A stretch of 64,000 bases of DNA from Castanea sativa (lineage: Eukaryota > Streptophyta > Magnoliopsida > Fagales > Fagaceae). Below are positions 24,910 to 36,815 of the stretch, in pieces. The notes under the pieces were generated by a model that saw only the letters and a list, made by a program, of their open reading frames with translations, ran no database searches and was not told where the DNA came from. Where the stretch lies: NCBI RefSeq assembly GCF_040712315.1, contig NC_134018.1, positions 43,277,335 through 43,341,334 on the forward strand, in the 5' to 3' direction. The position numbers and the translations under genes were made by a program. Positions within the stretch are counted from its first letter, which is position 1. Every line of letters starts with the position of its first letter.

Positions 24910-25175
24910 TGTTAGAGATATATTAGACATATTAACCCAATGTAATAAGCCCAAGCCCACTCATACTAGTAGTCTAGGGTTTAATCATCTATATATACTC
25001 ATGTTAGGTTCATTGAAACAAAGGTTATTGTACTACACTTTTATACAATAAAGATGTAGCCCTTAAGGGATTCCTCCGTGGATGTAAGCCGACAAGGCTG
25101 GACCATATAACCCTTGTATTCTTAGTATTCCTATTCTATGTTTCCCCTTCCGCATCCAATCTAGCATACACAACA
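24910..25175 (+). mobile_element. Short copia-like LTR (266 bp)
   Basis: Starts TGTTAGAGATATATTAG and ends CATACACAACA. It contains a TATA-like CTATATATACTC near 24990 and an AATAAA near 25045, the usual LTR order in plus orientation. It is followed directly by TGGTAT, which resembles the start of the initiator-Met tRNA primer site used by copia elements, but nothing further of an internal region follows. ATGGT is found next to both ends with a one-base overlap, so it could instead be a solo LTR with a blurred duplication. Confidence 0.6.
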
Positions 25176-25534
25176 TGGTATAACGCACAGCGTTGCTAAT
25201 AATAATGTTATTTAACAAATGGCAAGAGAGCACCATAAAATTATGGTTTACTAAAACAACTTTCTAATTACTTCAAGTATGCTACTTTCCTATTAAAATT
25301 TATCTTTTATTGATTTTTTAAGGCCTTTTGATTTTTTGGCTCCACTCTTGATAATGAGAGCAGAAAAATTTAAATCTTAAATATATTTATTAAAAACACA
25401 AAGAAATATAATTGAATTACAAATTTTTTAGCTTTTATGACATTTGTCTTCTAATGTTATTGTACTTCTTTTTAAAAAAAAAAAGAATTGTCTTTATTTA
25501 CATTTTTAACTTACGAACTAAAAAAATTCTTATA
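25176..25534. other. AT-rich intergenic DNA
   Basis: No gene or element boundary seen. The last three bases (TAA at 25535-25537, just outside) are the target duplication of the next element. Confidence 0.45.
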
Positions 25535-25537
25535 TAA

Positions 25538-25720
25538 GAGCATTCACAGCAGTGGAGCTAAATAGCTATATTGCTATTTTAGCTCCACTCAAACCCCAAA
25601 ATCCATCCTGCAGCAGTGGAGGCAAAGCTAAAAAAATTTAGCTTTGCGCTACAGTGCTCATGTATCAATACATGAGCACTGTAGCTGAGAGTTATAAAAA
25701 AAAAAGAATTTTTTATTCGG

Positions 25721-25780
<60 letters not shown>

Positions 25781-26857
25781 AGTCACTCTTGCACTGAAGC
25801 TTTCAACTCTCATCTCTTCTCTTTCAACTCTCTCAACTCACTCAAACTCACCGCCGCCGGCCCGTCACCGACCCACGCCGTCCGAAGCTCTCAACTCGCT
25901 CAAGCTCACCGTCGCCGAGACCCACGCCGTCCTCTCTCAAGCTCACCGTCGCCGAGACCCACGCCGTCCGAAGCTCTCAACTCTCTCAAGCTCACCGTCG
26001 CCGAGACCCACCAGCTGAGACCCACCGTCACCGACCCACCGCCGAGCAACCCTCTCAACCTCAGACCCACTCCGTCCCAAGCTCTCAAACCCACACCGTC
26101 ACCGACCCTCCAAGCCGCCGATTAGCTCAGACCCACGCCGCCGATCCTTATGAGTTTGATCTGGGTTTTTGGTTGAGCTCACCGCCAATCTTTTATCACC
26201 GTGCCTCTCTCTGTCTCTCATTCACTTTCAGAAAGAAAAGTTCAGAGGATTGAAGAAATGAAACAAACAAAGAGGAAAAAAAAAATACGGGTATTTGGGT
26301 GAAACCAACAAATAAGATAAATAAAATAAAGAATAATAAGAAATTAAAATTAAGTAATGTTTTATAATATTTTTGTAATAAATTTTAAGCGGTAGATTAT
26401 TACTATTTAATATTGGTGAGAAAAAAATAATTTTTTTGATGGTGGCGGTTGCAGTGGTGGTGGCAGTTGCAATGGCGGTGATGGTAGTGACAGTGGTGAT
26501 GACAGTGGCTGTGATTGTTGTTTATTGTAGATAATATATTATTCTATTACGTGGCGGCGGTGGCGGCGGTGACGGTGGGCGGCGGTAGTGATTGCGGTGG
26601 CGGTGGAAGAGTCGGTGGCGGTGGTGGTAGTGGTAGTGATAGCGGTTGGTTGTGATTGTTATTTATTGTAATGAATATATTATTTTATTGTAGTAGATAT
26701 ATTATTTTATTGTGAAGTTTATATTATTTTATTGTGTTGAAAGTTAAAATAGATCCACTGCTGCAGCATGTTTTGTAAAATGTATAGGTAAAATAGATAA
26801 AGTAACTTTTTGTGAAGCTAAAAAGCTAAATTTTTAGCTCCACTGCTGTGGATGCTC
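25538..26857. mobile_element. Non-autonomous PIF/Harbinger-like element, (CT)n/GGC-rich
   Basis: Ends GAGCATTCACAGCAGTGGAG and the complement of GAGCATCCACAGCAGTGGAG, flanked by TAA on both sides (25535-25537, 26858-26860). Subterminal arms AGCTAAATAGCTA and AGCTCCACT recur in inverted form. The core carries a (CT)n tract, a GC-rich patch with repeated TCACCGTCGCCGAGACCCAC units (25905-26030), and a GGTGGCGGT-rich patch. It shares all parts with 29005-30687. No transposase gene; the 62-residue frame at 25906-26094 is repeat-derived. Confidence 0.8.
25722..25778. repeat. (CT)n microsatellite
   Basis: About 28 CT units inside the 25538-26857 element. Confidence 0.9.
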
Positions 26858-26860
26858 TAA

Positions 26861-29001
26861 GAGAGTCTCGTTACATATTTTCTCCCCCTACTGTTATGCT
26901 AACAAGTGCGTGTCTACCAGTAATGTCCTTCCACCGTTCCGCATATTATAAATATGCCAATTTGACATTGACAGTGGTACATGCCACTCCCTATTTGCAT
27001 CTAGATTCTAGTGTCACTCAACGATTGGCAAGTGAATTCTTTTGCTATAAACAAATATACTTCGTTGAATATCCCTATGGACAACAGGTCCACAGCTAAG
27101 CTAACCAAAGGCAACTTTAATGGCTTTTTTCTTTTTTCTTTTTTCTTTTTCAAAAAGTTAAATGCACCCTTTTATATAAACTAAGGAAATTGGAGCATGT
27201 CAGACCCAACGTGAGTGGGTTTATAAACTCCCTAAATGAAAAGCATACCCATAGTTTATCTTTATTTGCTTAGAGTGTTTCTACTTTAGTGTCATTTTTT
27301 TTGATGAATTCTACTTTAGTGTCATTGCCTCATTGAGAAGGACGAATCCATATATTCTAAGGAAATTATAAATTAACAAATCAAGTTTGAACATAGACTT
27401 TAGCTCGAAACTAATGCTCTTAAAAAATATTTATTAAGAAGAATAAGAATGAGAACCCGAGTCCATCTCAATTTTCTGGGATAAAAACCAAGAATAAAGA
27501 AAATAAATAGAGATAGATTATTCCAAATACATAAATAAAACTAAGAAAAGCCCAAAATAGTCTTTAAATTTGATGAGATTCGAGAGCCAAAAAGGTAGGG
27601 GCAGCTTTACATGTAAGTCGAGATGTTCATGGCTTGCCGAAAAAAAAAAATTGTACTAAGAATAATATTGTAACCATGAGTTTTTTTTTGTAGTGTCTGC
27701 GACTCTACTTTACTCGGCTTTGCAGTCGCAGCAACTCTACCTTTCTTGGCTTAGCCACTTGATAGCTCAGTGCGCATTAGCTGTAGTTATCATTTCATTC
27801 GTTTGTTACCCTCTCTCACTTTATTACTCCTATCCTCAATTAGTATTTTTTTGCCTTTTCATTTTTTTTAGTAGATAAAAGTTGTATAACTTCATGTATT
27901 TGAGTATTTTTTTTTCTTTTAACGTTAATATATTCAAGTTCTTTTTTTATTAGATTTTGTATACTTTAAGTTCCTTAATAACTAATCTAAAAAAAATTTA
28001 TAAATCAACCACTACAAAAAGGCAAAAAGCATAGAGGGGAAGTGGGAAACCTGGGTTGAACAACAGGATTAATAGCTAAGAAATAGCAGGACTTCACCTT
28101 AAAGGAGGAAGTTGAGAGAAGTGAGCAACCAGTAGAGAATCCAAATGCTCAACTCAATTGGACTTGTTTATAATTAAGTTTATTTATAACTCTTGAGTTA
28201 AAGACTACAAGTTCTGACTAGGCAATGACTCAAAACTATCATATTAGATTACAAAGACATTGTATGATATATGATTCGTGATACTTCTATTTCAAAACAA
28301 GAGATTCTCATCTGAAGCCAACAAATGTTGAATGTCAACATGCATGATATAATATAAAAAATAAATAAAAATAAAGATAATTGCCCACAAATGTTTTTTT
28401 TTTTTTTAATTTTATAATGAGATTGTTCAGTGTTTGTGTCCCTTTCCCACAAATTAATTAATAAAAGAATAATGCTGTGTTTAAAGAATGGGAGCAACAC
28501 TATGTAAATAAAATAAGTAGCAAATAAAAGTGTTTTTTTTTTTTTTTAAAATTATATTGCTTGATGGAGAGCAAGAAGAAGCCAGGCAATGCCAATTGTC
28601 CCATAGTGGAAGGCAGAGTGGCCAAGTCAGATATGTTTTATATCTTGCAATAGCGATGTTAAATGTTTAAGGTGTCACTGTCAAACCGACCAAGGGAGAG
28701 AAATAAAGTGAACGCGTTTATGCGTGTAAGGTTGGAATCTCTTCCCTGGTCACCTGTGGTCTATAGTCTATACGCTCTTACGCATCTTTCAATCTTATCT
28801 CCTACTCGCGGTGATTGCAGGTGGAGGCCCTGCCTCAACTTGTTTTATGTTGCTCAAAAAAAAACCTTTCTTTTTTCTTTTCTCCCTTTTAGTAAAATTT
28901 TTTTTTAAAAAAAAATGCATAAATACATATCTGTCTCCAAGTTACGCTTTGGATCTCCACCAAAGGTGGTGGATTGTCAAACAAAACATAAATATTAGAT
29001 G
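26861..29001. other. Intergenic AT-rich DNA, no gene recognised
   Basis: Holds only short frames without motifs. 27650-27850 resembles the right half of the hAT-like element at 10379-11178 (shared TACTAAGAA-AATATTGT, GGCTTTG-AGTC-CA and TGGCTT-GCCACTTG-type strings) and is probably a fragment of that family. The GC-richer stretch at 28640-28850 has no clear identity. Confidence 0.4.
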
Positions 29002-29004
29002 TAA

Positions 29005-30687
29005 GGGTATTTGCAGCAGTAGAGCTAAATAACTATATAGCTATTTTAGCTCCACCAAAATACAAGAAATGACCTTCCAGTAGTGGAGGTATAGGTATTT
29101 TTTTTTAGCTTTGAGCTACAGTGCACATGTAGAGATACATGTGCACTGTAGCTCAAAGCTAAAAAAAAAAAAAAAAAAAAATTATCCCAGTTGAAGAATA
29201 AAATAATACCACTTACTCAATTTTTTTTCCTTTCTTTTAACACCGTGCCTCTCTCTGTCTCTCGTTCACTTTCATCTCATCTCTCTCTCTCTCTCAAGCT
29301 CACTCTCTCAACTCCGGTCTCCTCAGTGTGTTTACCGCCGCCGCACTGACTCGTCGTCAATGTCGCCGCCACCGATTAGCTCAGACCCACGCCGTTCCAA
29401 GCCGCCGATTAGCTCAGACCCGCGCCGCCGATCCTTCTGAGTTTGATCTGGGTTTTTGGTTGAGTTTGACCGCCGATCCTTCTGAGCTCACCGCCGATCT
29501 TTCTGGGTTTTTGCTCCATTTTTTTTTCCTTTCTTTTATCACCGTGCCTCTCTCTGTCTCTCATTCACTTTCATCTCATCTCTCTCTCTCTCAAGCTCAC
29601 TCTCTCAACTCCGGTCTCCTCACTGTGTTTATCGCCGCCGGACTGACTCGTCGTCAACGTCGCCGCCACCGATTAGCTTAGACCCACGCCGTTCCAAGCC
29701 GCCGATTAGCTCAGACCCACGCCACCGATCCTTCTGAGTTTGATCTGGGTTTTTGGTTGAGTTTGACCGCCGATCCTTCTGAGCTCACCGCCAATTAGCT
29801 CAAACTCTCAAAAAGAAAAAAGAAAAAAAAAAGAAGCAAACATCGGAAAGAAAAGTATAGAAGAAACTTAAAGAAACTTAAATAATGATGAAGCTCAAGC
29901 TAGCCATGGAAAGAAAAGTACAGAAGATTGAAGAAATGAAGCGGTGGAGATGGGAGGTTATTGAATAATGGAGAAGGAGATGAGGAGAAAAAGTAACAAA
30001 AGATAAAACAATGAAAAAAAAAAAGAAAGGGTTGAAAGTTAAAAGGTGTGGCTGAGGGTGGAAGAGATTAATAGGAGTACGTGTGTGGAGGAGAAAAACA
30101 AAGAGGAAAAAAAAAACGTGTATTTGAATGAAACCAACAAATAAGATAAATAAGAAAAATAAAATAAAGAATAATAAGAAATTAAAATTAAGAAATGTTC
30201 CATAATATTTTTGCAATAAATTTTAAGTGGTAGATTATTACTATTTAATATTGGTGAGAAAAAAATAATTTTTTTGATGGTGGCGGTTGCAGTGGTAGTG
30301 GCAGTTGCAATGGCGGTGGTGGTAGTGACAGTGGTGATAGTAGTGGCTGTGATTGTTGTTTATTGTAGAGAATATATTATTCTATTACGTGGCGGCGGTG
30401 GCGGTGGAAGAGTCGGTGGCAGCGGCGGTAGTGGTAGTGACAGCAGTTGCGGTTGGTTGTGATTATTGTTTATTGTAATGAATATATTATTTTATTATAG
30501 TGGATATATTATTTTATTATAGTGGATATATTATTTTATTGTGAGGTTTATATTATTTTATTGTGTTGAAAGTTAAAATAAATCCACTGCTGCAGCATGT
30601 TTTGTAAAATGTGTAGGTAAAATAGATAAAGTAACTTTTTGTGGAGCTTAAAAGGTTAAATTTTTAGCTCCACTGCTATGGATGCTC
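29005..30687. mobile_element. Non-autonomous PIF/Harbinger-like element with internal duplication
   Basis: Begins GGGTATTTGCAGCAGTAGAG and ends CCACTGCTATGGATGCTC, with TAA on both sides (29002-29004, 30688-30690). It shares its AT-rich tail, GGTGGCGGT patch and arms with 25538-26857. It is longer because a 299-bp block is tandemly duplicated (29219-29820). No transposase; frames such as 29328-29681 are made of the duplicated GCCGCC/CTCTCT sequence. Confidence 0.8.
29219..29820. repeat. Tandem duplication, 299-bp unit
   Basis: Two copies begin with a T-run then CACCGTGCCTCTCTCTGTCT at about 29241 and 29540, and run in parallel through CAACTCCGGTCTCCTCA and CGCCGATCCTTCTGAG with few differences. 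Confidence 0.85.
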
Positions 30688-30699
30688 TAAAAACTCTAA

Positions 30700-31050
30700 A
30701 TCTAGGAAGTGCATTTGCCCAAAAATTGGCTTCTTAGATCGAGTGCTTAACTTGTCTATTAGAGAAAGTCATCAAAAGGTTTTTGCAATTAGTCAATAAA
30801 TATTCTAGTGATTGATTTGCAATAGACATAGAGGCTCCAAATCTAACAAGTGCATCTGCTTAATGATTGGCTTCTTAAAACGTATGCTTAACCCGTCTCT
30901 GAGGGAAAGTTATCAAAAGTTTCCTGCAATTAATTAACAAAGTTCCCACCAACAAATTAGAATTAGCAAGATTTTTGTTTAGAAGCAAGCCATCATGGGG
31001 AGCCCAAAGTTCAACCTTGACACTAGTCCAGAGAGCCCCAATTTAACATT
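30700..31050 (-). pseudogene. LINE-type RNase H fragment with duplicated C terminus
   Basis: On the minus strand: VELWAPHDGLLLNKNLANSN, then NCRKLLITFPQRRVKHTF, a stop, EANH, a stop and ADALVRFG. This follows the C-terminal half of the RVT_3-like RNase H (E-LWA-DGL, CR-LL, V-H, REAN-ADALA). A second diverged copy of the last part follows directly, reading NCKNLLMTFSNRQVKHSI, stop, EANFWANALPRFRV. Both copies have TAA at the position before EAN where an Arg is usual, so the duplication arose after the inactivating change. Confidence 0.65.
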
Positions 31051-31813
31051 TCTTATTGAATAATGGAGCAATTCTAGGTTTAATATATACATTATGGGGT
31101 GAATTGTACACTACTGTTTAGATAGAAAACATTTTTAAAAATTGCTAGAATCATCTTCCTTTTATTTTCATTAATCCGTACAAATAATTCATTACATAAC
31201 TTTGTCCTACATTTTGGTCCCGTTCACTCATTTCAAGTATGAATAATAGGTAAATAATACATAATTTTTTTTATCTTGGTTTTTGTTTTTAAAAAATCTA
31301 TTTGTAGTTATATATGATTTAAACAACATACATAAATACCCAATCCCTTTTTTCATTAATAGACTATCATTCCCTACTTTACTAAGAGTAGAACGATTTT
31401 TTTTTAGTTAAAAAAAAAAGATGTTTTGAGCAGTTATTAAACTTAGAAGTACTCGATAAAACATATTTATTGGCAACTCAATTAAGGTATTAGTTTTTGT
31501 TGTATTAGGTGACAAACATCACTTGCCCCCTCATTCAAATAAGAGTTGTAACCCTACATCCGCCTCCCCCACTATCTACTTATCTAATATATACAGTACC
31601 TATGTGAGAATTCTTCCACATCTCAGTATGATCTCTATCATTATCTCCATTTTCCTTTATCAATTATTTGGTCATTCTTACTCAATAATACTATTTTAAA
31701 AATTATTGGATTAATTATAACTATTTTTATAAGTATTTGGGGATATGGAACTGAAGACATGGAGAAATTATAAGGTCCCCATGGTGGATCATGTCACTTG
31801 TCCACCATTCCAC
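31051..31813. other. AT-rich intergenic DNA
   Basis: No gene, RNA or repeat boundary recognised. Confidence 0.45.
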
Positions 31814-31816
31814 TAA

Positions 31817-32545
31817 TGTGGTATTTGGTATGGGGTAACGTTTTAAGATTCTTAGGAAGGTTTAAAGATTCCTATATTTAGTTACAAATCACGTCAGGGA
31901 ATCAGATGCCAGAGAAATCTAGATTCCCCATTTAAACTCCTCTCAGTAGGAATGTGGATAAAACAGGTGGGTATCCAGATTCCCAAGTTTAAAGGAAATT
32001 GTATTTTTTTATGAATTAACAATTTTAACTCTTTTTCCTTATCATTTAAGCAATTAAAATAAAATATAAAACAAATCATCAATATCTTTTCCCGCCAAAG
32101 TAACATAAATAAAATAGACAACTTTATTGATATATTTTTTAACAAAATTCTATTTAGGTTTCACATGTGGAAAAAAAAAAAGTTTGAAAGGAACCCCCAT
32201 TATTGTCAGGTATTCACTTTTGTTGTTCTATGTGTGTTGCTTAACAAATTATTAATATTTAATATTTTGTTTTTCATTATTTATTTAGATGAATTTTTTT
32301 TTAAGGACTTAGTAGTTGACTTTTTTTTTTTTTTTGAGAAACTAGTAGTTGACATTCAAATCTTAGGATAGAATGAGAAAAATAAATAATTTATTTAAGA
32401 TTCCTAAAAATAAACCAAATATTATTATCTCACATTCCTAGGCATAGGAATAACTACATTCCTAGGCATCTAGGTTGCAAGAAATCACATTCTTAGGAAT
32501 CTAGATGCTAGAAATAATGTGAATTCTCCCATACTAAACGGCACA
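31817..32545. mobile_element. Non-autonomous DNA element, PIF/Harbinger-like
   Basis: Ends TGTGGTATTTGGTATGG and the complement of TGTGCCGTTTAGTATGG, flanked by TAA on both sides (31814-31816, 32546-32548). Subterminal ATTCTTAGGAA/ATTCCTAGG repeats recur many times in both directions. 729 bp, no transposase frame. Confidence 0.7.
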
Positions 32546-32722
32546 TAAGAGACTTCCATTTGTTTAAAATGAATGAGTCATAATTTTTTTAAACAGAAAC
32601 TGACTACTGATTAAGCAATTTTAAACAGGTGGAAGTATTTCAGTGGAATGATGGACAAGAAACATGGTGCACCATGAGGACTGTATAATTTCTCGAACAT
32701 ATAGAACCCATAGTTTAGCGCC

Positions 32723-33222
32723 ATGGTTGTCAGAATCCCGATCTAGATCTTATAATCCTATGATTTTACGATCTCACCTACCCGAAACGATCCAGATCTT
32801 TCAAGGATGTTTGCGATCGTTCAGGATTAGTAGGATCATATGATTCTGACAATCCTAAATGACTTTTGTTTCTTGTAATCTTCTTTTACTTGACAGAAAA
32901 CTCAATTGGATCGAAATGAAAAATAAAATCTCAATAGATCAAGTTTTTCCACTCAAATGTAAAGAGAGTATTAGTTGGACCCAAATAAAAAATATATCAA
33001 TAGAGGGTCATGTTTTGAGGTTTTTGGCATTTTTAAATGATGCTTACAAATGGATATAGTGATGTATGGTAATTATATCAATGAATGTATAATTTATGTA
33101 ATTATTTAACATACAAATGTGTATTTTTTATTTTTTTTTTCTCAAATAATGTAAGATCTTACGATCCACGATCCCACGTATCTCCTACGATCCTACGTAA
33201 AATCCCGATTTTTACAACCTTG
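32723..33222. mobile_element. Non-autonomous element, MULE-like
   Basis: Left end ATGGTTGTCAGAATCCCGAT and right end complementary to AAGGTTGTAAAAATCGGGAT. The flanks TTTAGCGCC and TTCAGCGCT form a 9-bp duplication with two mismatches, the length typical of Mutator-like elements. Many ACGATCC/GGATCGT strings occur inside in both orientations. No transposase. Confidence 0.6.
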
Positions 33223-33231
33223 TTCAGCGCT

Positions 33232-33990
33232 ATATTTTGCCTTAACAATCAAGATTCAAAAAAGAATATTTCTCAAAATAAATTTCCAAAGTTGCTATTT
33301 TTCCAATGCTTTTTTTTTCTTTTATAAAAAAGCATTTTTAGTAGAAATGACCTCAATAATGAATACACTTAACCGATCCAAAATAGGTTTGCGAAACTAA
33401 AACTACTCCTTTTAAGTTAAACTCAATTAAAGTTAAATTAAAAAAAATGTAATAACATTGAAAATAGAATAACAAATCTGAATTAGAGACGTTATCAATA
33501 TTAGTTCTGCTTCTATTTGACTTTCTATAAAGAACTATACTTTGAAAAGTTTCAAAATGAACTTTAAAAAGGAAATATACTAATAAGAAGGAGAAAAAAT
33601 AGTAAAATTCCACACTTAAAAAAAAAAAAAAACTCAAAAGACAACGGGAAAGACGAGTAACGATCATCAGCGCGCGTGAAAGAAGGGATTTGCATTTGCC
33701 AGACAGACAATCACACACGTGACGGGCAAGACCAAAAAAAAATCTTCATTTGAATTTAACCCACATTTGAATTTAATTTGAGGAGGTTCCGAAAAATCAG
33801 AACCAAACCAAAATGCAAATCCAACCGTGAAGATAGATCAGATTTAAGAGTATAGTAGTGGTAGTACTGGACCCACATTTTGAAGCATTGACTTTGACCC
33901 AAAAACCCGAAAGGAAAGTAAGAAACAGCAGCGAAGAAAAGTCGCACTTTCCTCCCTTCTTCGTAGACTCACCCCCGTGTCCTTCAAGAA
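33232..33990. other. Upstream region of the CCCH gene
   Basis: No coding frame. AT-rich, becoming more balanced from about 33640. Contains CGCGCG at 33670-33675 and TGACTTTGACC near 33889-33899 (W-box-like TTGAC/GTCAA strings), which would fit stress-regulated promoters but are common by chance. Confidence 0.35.
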
Positions 33991-33993
33991 ACA

Positions 33994-34002
33994 CATAAAA
34001 GG
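33994..34002 (+). promoter_or_regulatory. Candidate TATA box of the CCCH gene
   Basis: CATAAAAGG followed 10-25 bp later by a pyrimidine patch (CCTCTCTTCTCTCCTC, 34011-34026), the usual plant core-promoter order. This would place transcription start near 34025, giving a first non-coding exon of about 105 bases up to the intron donor. Confidence 0.4.
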
Positions 34003-34129
34003 ACCCATAACCTCTCTTCTCTCCTCGTATCCAACGCTTCCAATCGAGGTCTTCTCGATAACTTTCTGCAACTACAACAACAATTCCCACAAATTCTTTA
34101 TCTCATACAGACACACAAACTAGTCAAAG

Positions 34130-34757
34130 GTATGGTTTTGTTTCCATTTTGGATGGTTTTAAGTTATTTCTGTGAAGTTTTACTATGTTTGGGTGGAGTT
34201 TGATGGGTTTTTTCTGTGGAAAATTTTGTGGGGTTTGTACTTTTGGCTAAAGTTTGAAAATTTGATTCTGGGTATTTTTGTTTTGGACCTTTTTTTTTTG
34301 TTTTTCCTTAGAGATTTTGAAAGAATAGTAGTATCTAGGAGACCAAGTCGCTGGCTTGAACTTGTAGCATGGCCAACACGGTCTAAAATTTTGTTCTTTT
34401 TTCGATTTGTTGGTTTAGTCTCTGTTTGTTCGATTCGAAGTAAGAACGTTAAGGCCTTAAGAAGGGAAATAAAACATTAGAATAAAAGTATTATGTCGTA
34501 ATATTAAGTTTTTATTTGTTTTGCGTTTATGGTTTCTGAATTAGTGAATCTTACTTCGTTTCCAAATAGTTTTGGGGTTGGGTGTATCGAGTTAGAGTGT
34601 TATTTTTTTGGATAATTAATAATTGCGAAGTCTGTATATGATTCTTTTGATTTTGTTGTTTGACTTCCCTTAGATTTAGATTTAGATTTAGATTTCTTTA
34701 TAAAAATAGAAGTGAATAGACTGGTATGTTAAATTTCCTTTTGTTACAATTTTGCAG
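34130..34757 (+). other. 5' UTR intron of the CCCH gene
   Basis: Donor AAAG|GTATGG at 34130 and acceptor TTTTGCAG ending at 34757, with T-rich sequence throughout. It ends 9 bases before the ATG. The upstream short frame at 34172-34480 lies in this intron and is not a gene. Long 5' UTR introns are common in plant regulatory genes. Confidence 0.65.
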
Positions 34758-34766
34758 GACTTGGAT

Positions 34767-36815
34767 ATGTGCAGTGGTTCAAAGAGTAAACTTTGTTCCT
34801 CAAACTTTGTCATGGAAGGTGAATTTCTGATGCAGAATAATGGGTTTTTCTATGATGGCTCGCTTTTGCTTGAATTGTCTGCCACTGATGATCTTGAGGC
34901 CTTCAAGAGTGAAGTAGAAGAGAAGGGCTTTGACGTTGGCAAGGCAAGTTTTTGGTATTGTAGAAGAATTGGGTCGAAGAAGATGGCGTTTGAAGAGAGG
35001 ACCCCTCTTATGATTGCTGCGTTGTATGGTAGCACTAGGGTTGTGAAGTATATTATTGAGACTGGTAAGATTGATGTCAATAGGGTTTGTGGTTCGGATA
35101 GAGTCAATGCCCTCCATTGTGCTGTTGCTGGCGGTGCCAATTCTTCGCTCGAGATTGTTAAGCTCCTACTTGATGCATCTGCTGATGCTAACTGTGTGAA
35201 TGCTAATGGGAATAAGCCTATTGATTTGATTGCCCCTGCTTTGAAGTCACCCTCCAATTCAAGAAGAAAGGCGATGGAATTGGTTCTGAAAGGTGATAAT
35301 TCAGTCGGGGAAGGTGACCAGCTTGTGACTGAAGAGGAAGAACTGCAAAGGAGTGTGATGCCTCAAGGAACCGAGAAGAAAGAATATCCCATTGACATAT
35401 CGCTGCCTGATATTAACAATGGGATATACGGGACAGATGAATTTAGGATGTACACTTTCAAGGTGAAGCCTTGTTCAAGGGCATACTCCCATGATTGGAC
35501 AGAATGCCCTTTTGTCCATCCTGGGGAGAATGCGAGGAGGAGAGACCCACGGAAGTATCCTTATACCTGTGTTCCATGCCCAGAGTTCCGGAAGGGGGCA
35601 TGTCCAAAGGGTGATTCTTGTGAATATGCTCATGGGGTTTTTGAGTCATGGCTTCATCCTGCCCAATACCGTACCAGGCTTTGCAAGGATGAGACTGGGT
35701 GCGCACGCAAAGTTTGCTTCTTTGCTCACAAGCCTGAAGAATTGCGTCCTGTGTATGCTTCCACAGGTTCAGCGATGCCATCACCCAAGTCCCATTCGGC
35801 GGGTGCACTGGACATGACAGTAATGAGTCCATTGTCTCTCAGTTCATCATCTTTGCCGATGCCTACTACTTCAACGCCACCCATGTCTCCCCTTGCAGCT
35901 GCTTCTTCCCCCAAGGGTGGAAACTTGTGGCAAAACAAAGTTAACATCTCTCCACCTGCCTTGCAGCTCCCTGGTAGTCGGCTAAAGACCGCTTTGAGTG
36001 CTCGAGATTTAGATTTTGAGATGGAATTGCGGGGGCTAGAAAGTCACGTTAACCAACAGCAGCAGCAGCAGCAGCAGCAACTGATTGATGAGATAGCTCG
36101 TCTCTCATCCCCTTCCTGCTGGAGTAAGGAATACAGTAGGATTGGAGATTTGAAACCTACTAACCTTGATGATGTTTTTGGAACTCATGATGCTTCCATG
36201 TTGTCCCAATTGCAAGGACTATCACTAAAACCCACTACACCAACCCAATTACAATCTCCAAATGCTCTTCAGATGCGCCAGAACATGAACCAACTTCGTG
36301 CAAGTTACCCAACCAATCTATCTTCATCTCCAGTGAGAAAACCCTCATCCTTTGGGTTTGACTCATCTGCTGCAGTTGCAGCAGCAGTGATGAATTCCAG
36401 GTCTGCAGCCTTTGCCAAGCGAAGCCAGAGTTTTATTGATCGTGGAGCAGGTACTCACCGTCCTGGACTTACTGCAGCTGCCAACTCTGCATCTATGATG
36501 TCCTCTACTCGTTCAGATTGGAGCTCACCTGATGGGAAATTGGATTGGGGTATTCAAGGAGACGAACTGAGCAAGCTAAAAAAGTCCGCTTCTTTTGGGT
36601 TTCGAAACAACAACGTGGTGACAACCTTGTCGCCATCTGCAGTTGATGAGCCAGATGTCTCTTGGGTTAATTCCTTGGTTAAAGACGTTTCTCATGACAG
36701 TTCTGGCCTGTTCGGCGCAGAGAGGCAGCAGTATAATCATGGTCGAGGTGGCCATGAGTTGCTCCCACAATGGGTGGAGCAGTTGTACATAGAGCAGGAG
36801 CAGATGGTGGCATAA
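34767..36815 (+). CDS. Ankyrin-repeat tandem CCCH zinc finger protein
   Basis: A single coding exon of 682 residues. Start chosen at 34767 (MCSGSK...), the usual start of this family; the frame upstream is intron and has no ATG. Residues about 78-156 form two ankyrin repeats ([11 protein letters not shown]..., [10 protein letters not shown]...EIVKLLL). The plant arginine-rich tandem zinc finger module follows: C236-X5-H242-X4-C247-X3-H251, then C271-X7-C279-X5-C285-X3-H289, 16 residues, and C306-X5-C312-X4-C317-X3-H321. All zinc ligands are present. The rest is Ser/Pro-rich with nine Gln at 430-438 and a conserved [14 protein letters not shown] segment near the C terminus. The family (Arabidopsis C3H30/OXS2, C3H56, C3H66 and the shorter SZF1/2) shuttles between nucleus and cytoplasm and acts in oxidative, salt and ABA stress responses by binding RNA or DNA. 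Length and domain order match the C3H30/66-type members. It is the only intact host gene in the window. Confidence 0.93.
   Translation: MCSGSKSKLCSSNFVMEGEFLMQNNGFFYDGSLLLELSATDDLEAFKSEVEEKGFDVGKASFWYCRRIGSKKMAFEERTPLMIAALYGSTRVVKYIIETGKIDVNRVCGSDRVNALHCAVAGGANSSLEIVKLLLDASADANCVNANGNKPIDLIAPALKSPSNSRRKAMELVLKGDNSVGEGDQLVTEEEELQRSVMPQGTEKKEYPIDISLPDINNGIYGTDEFRMYTFKVKPCSRAYSHDWTECPFVHPGENARRRDPRKYPYTCVPCPEFRKGACPKGDSCEYAHGVFESWLHPAQYRTRLCKDETGCARKVCFFAHKPEELRPVYASTGSAMPSPKSHSAGALDMTVMSPLSLSSSSLPMPTTSTPPMSPLAAASSPKGGNLWQNKVNISPPALQLPGSRLKTALSARDLDFEMELRGLESHVNQQQQQQQQQLIDEIARLSSPSCWSKEYSRIGDLKPTNLDDVFGTHDASMLSQLQGLSLKPTTPTQLQSPNALQMRQNMNQLRASYPTNLSSSPVRKPSSFGFDSSAAVAAAVMNSRSAAFAKRSQSFIDRGAGTHRPGLTAAANSASMMSSTRSDWSSPDGKLDWGIQGDELSKLKKSASFGFRNNNVVTTLSPSAVDEPDVSWVNSLVKDVSHDSSGLFGAERQQYNHGRGGHELLPQWVEQLYIEQEQMVA

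Noticed and set aside
25176..25200. Full copia element following the 266-bp LTR
   Set aside because: Only TGGTAT resembles a primer site. No gag or pol sequence follows before the next element.
26848..27099. 83-residue ORF
   Set aside because: It starts inside the end of a transposable element, lacks motifs, and sits in AT-rich DNA.
34172..34480. 102-residue ORF upstream of the CCCH gene
   Set aside because: It falls in the T-rich 5' UTR intron and has no recognisable domain.
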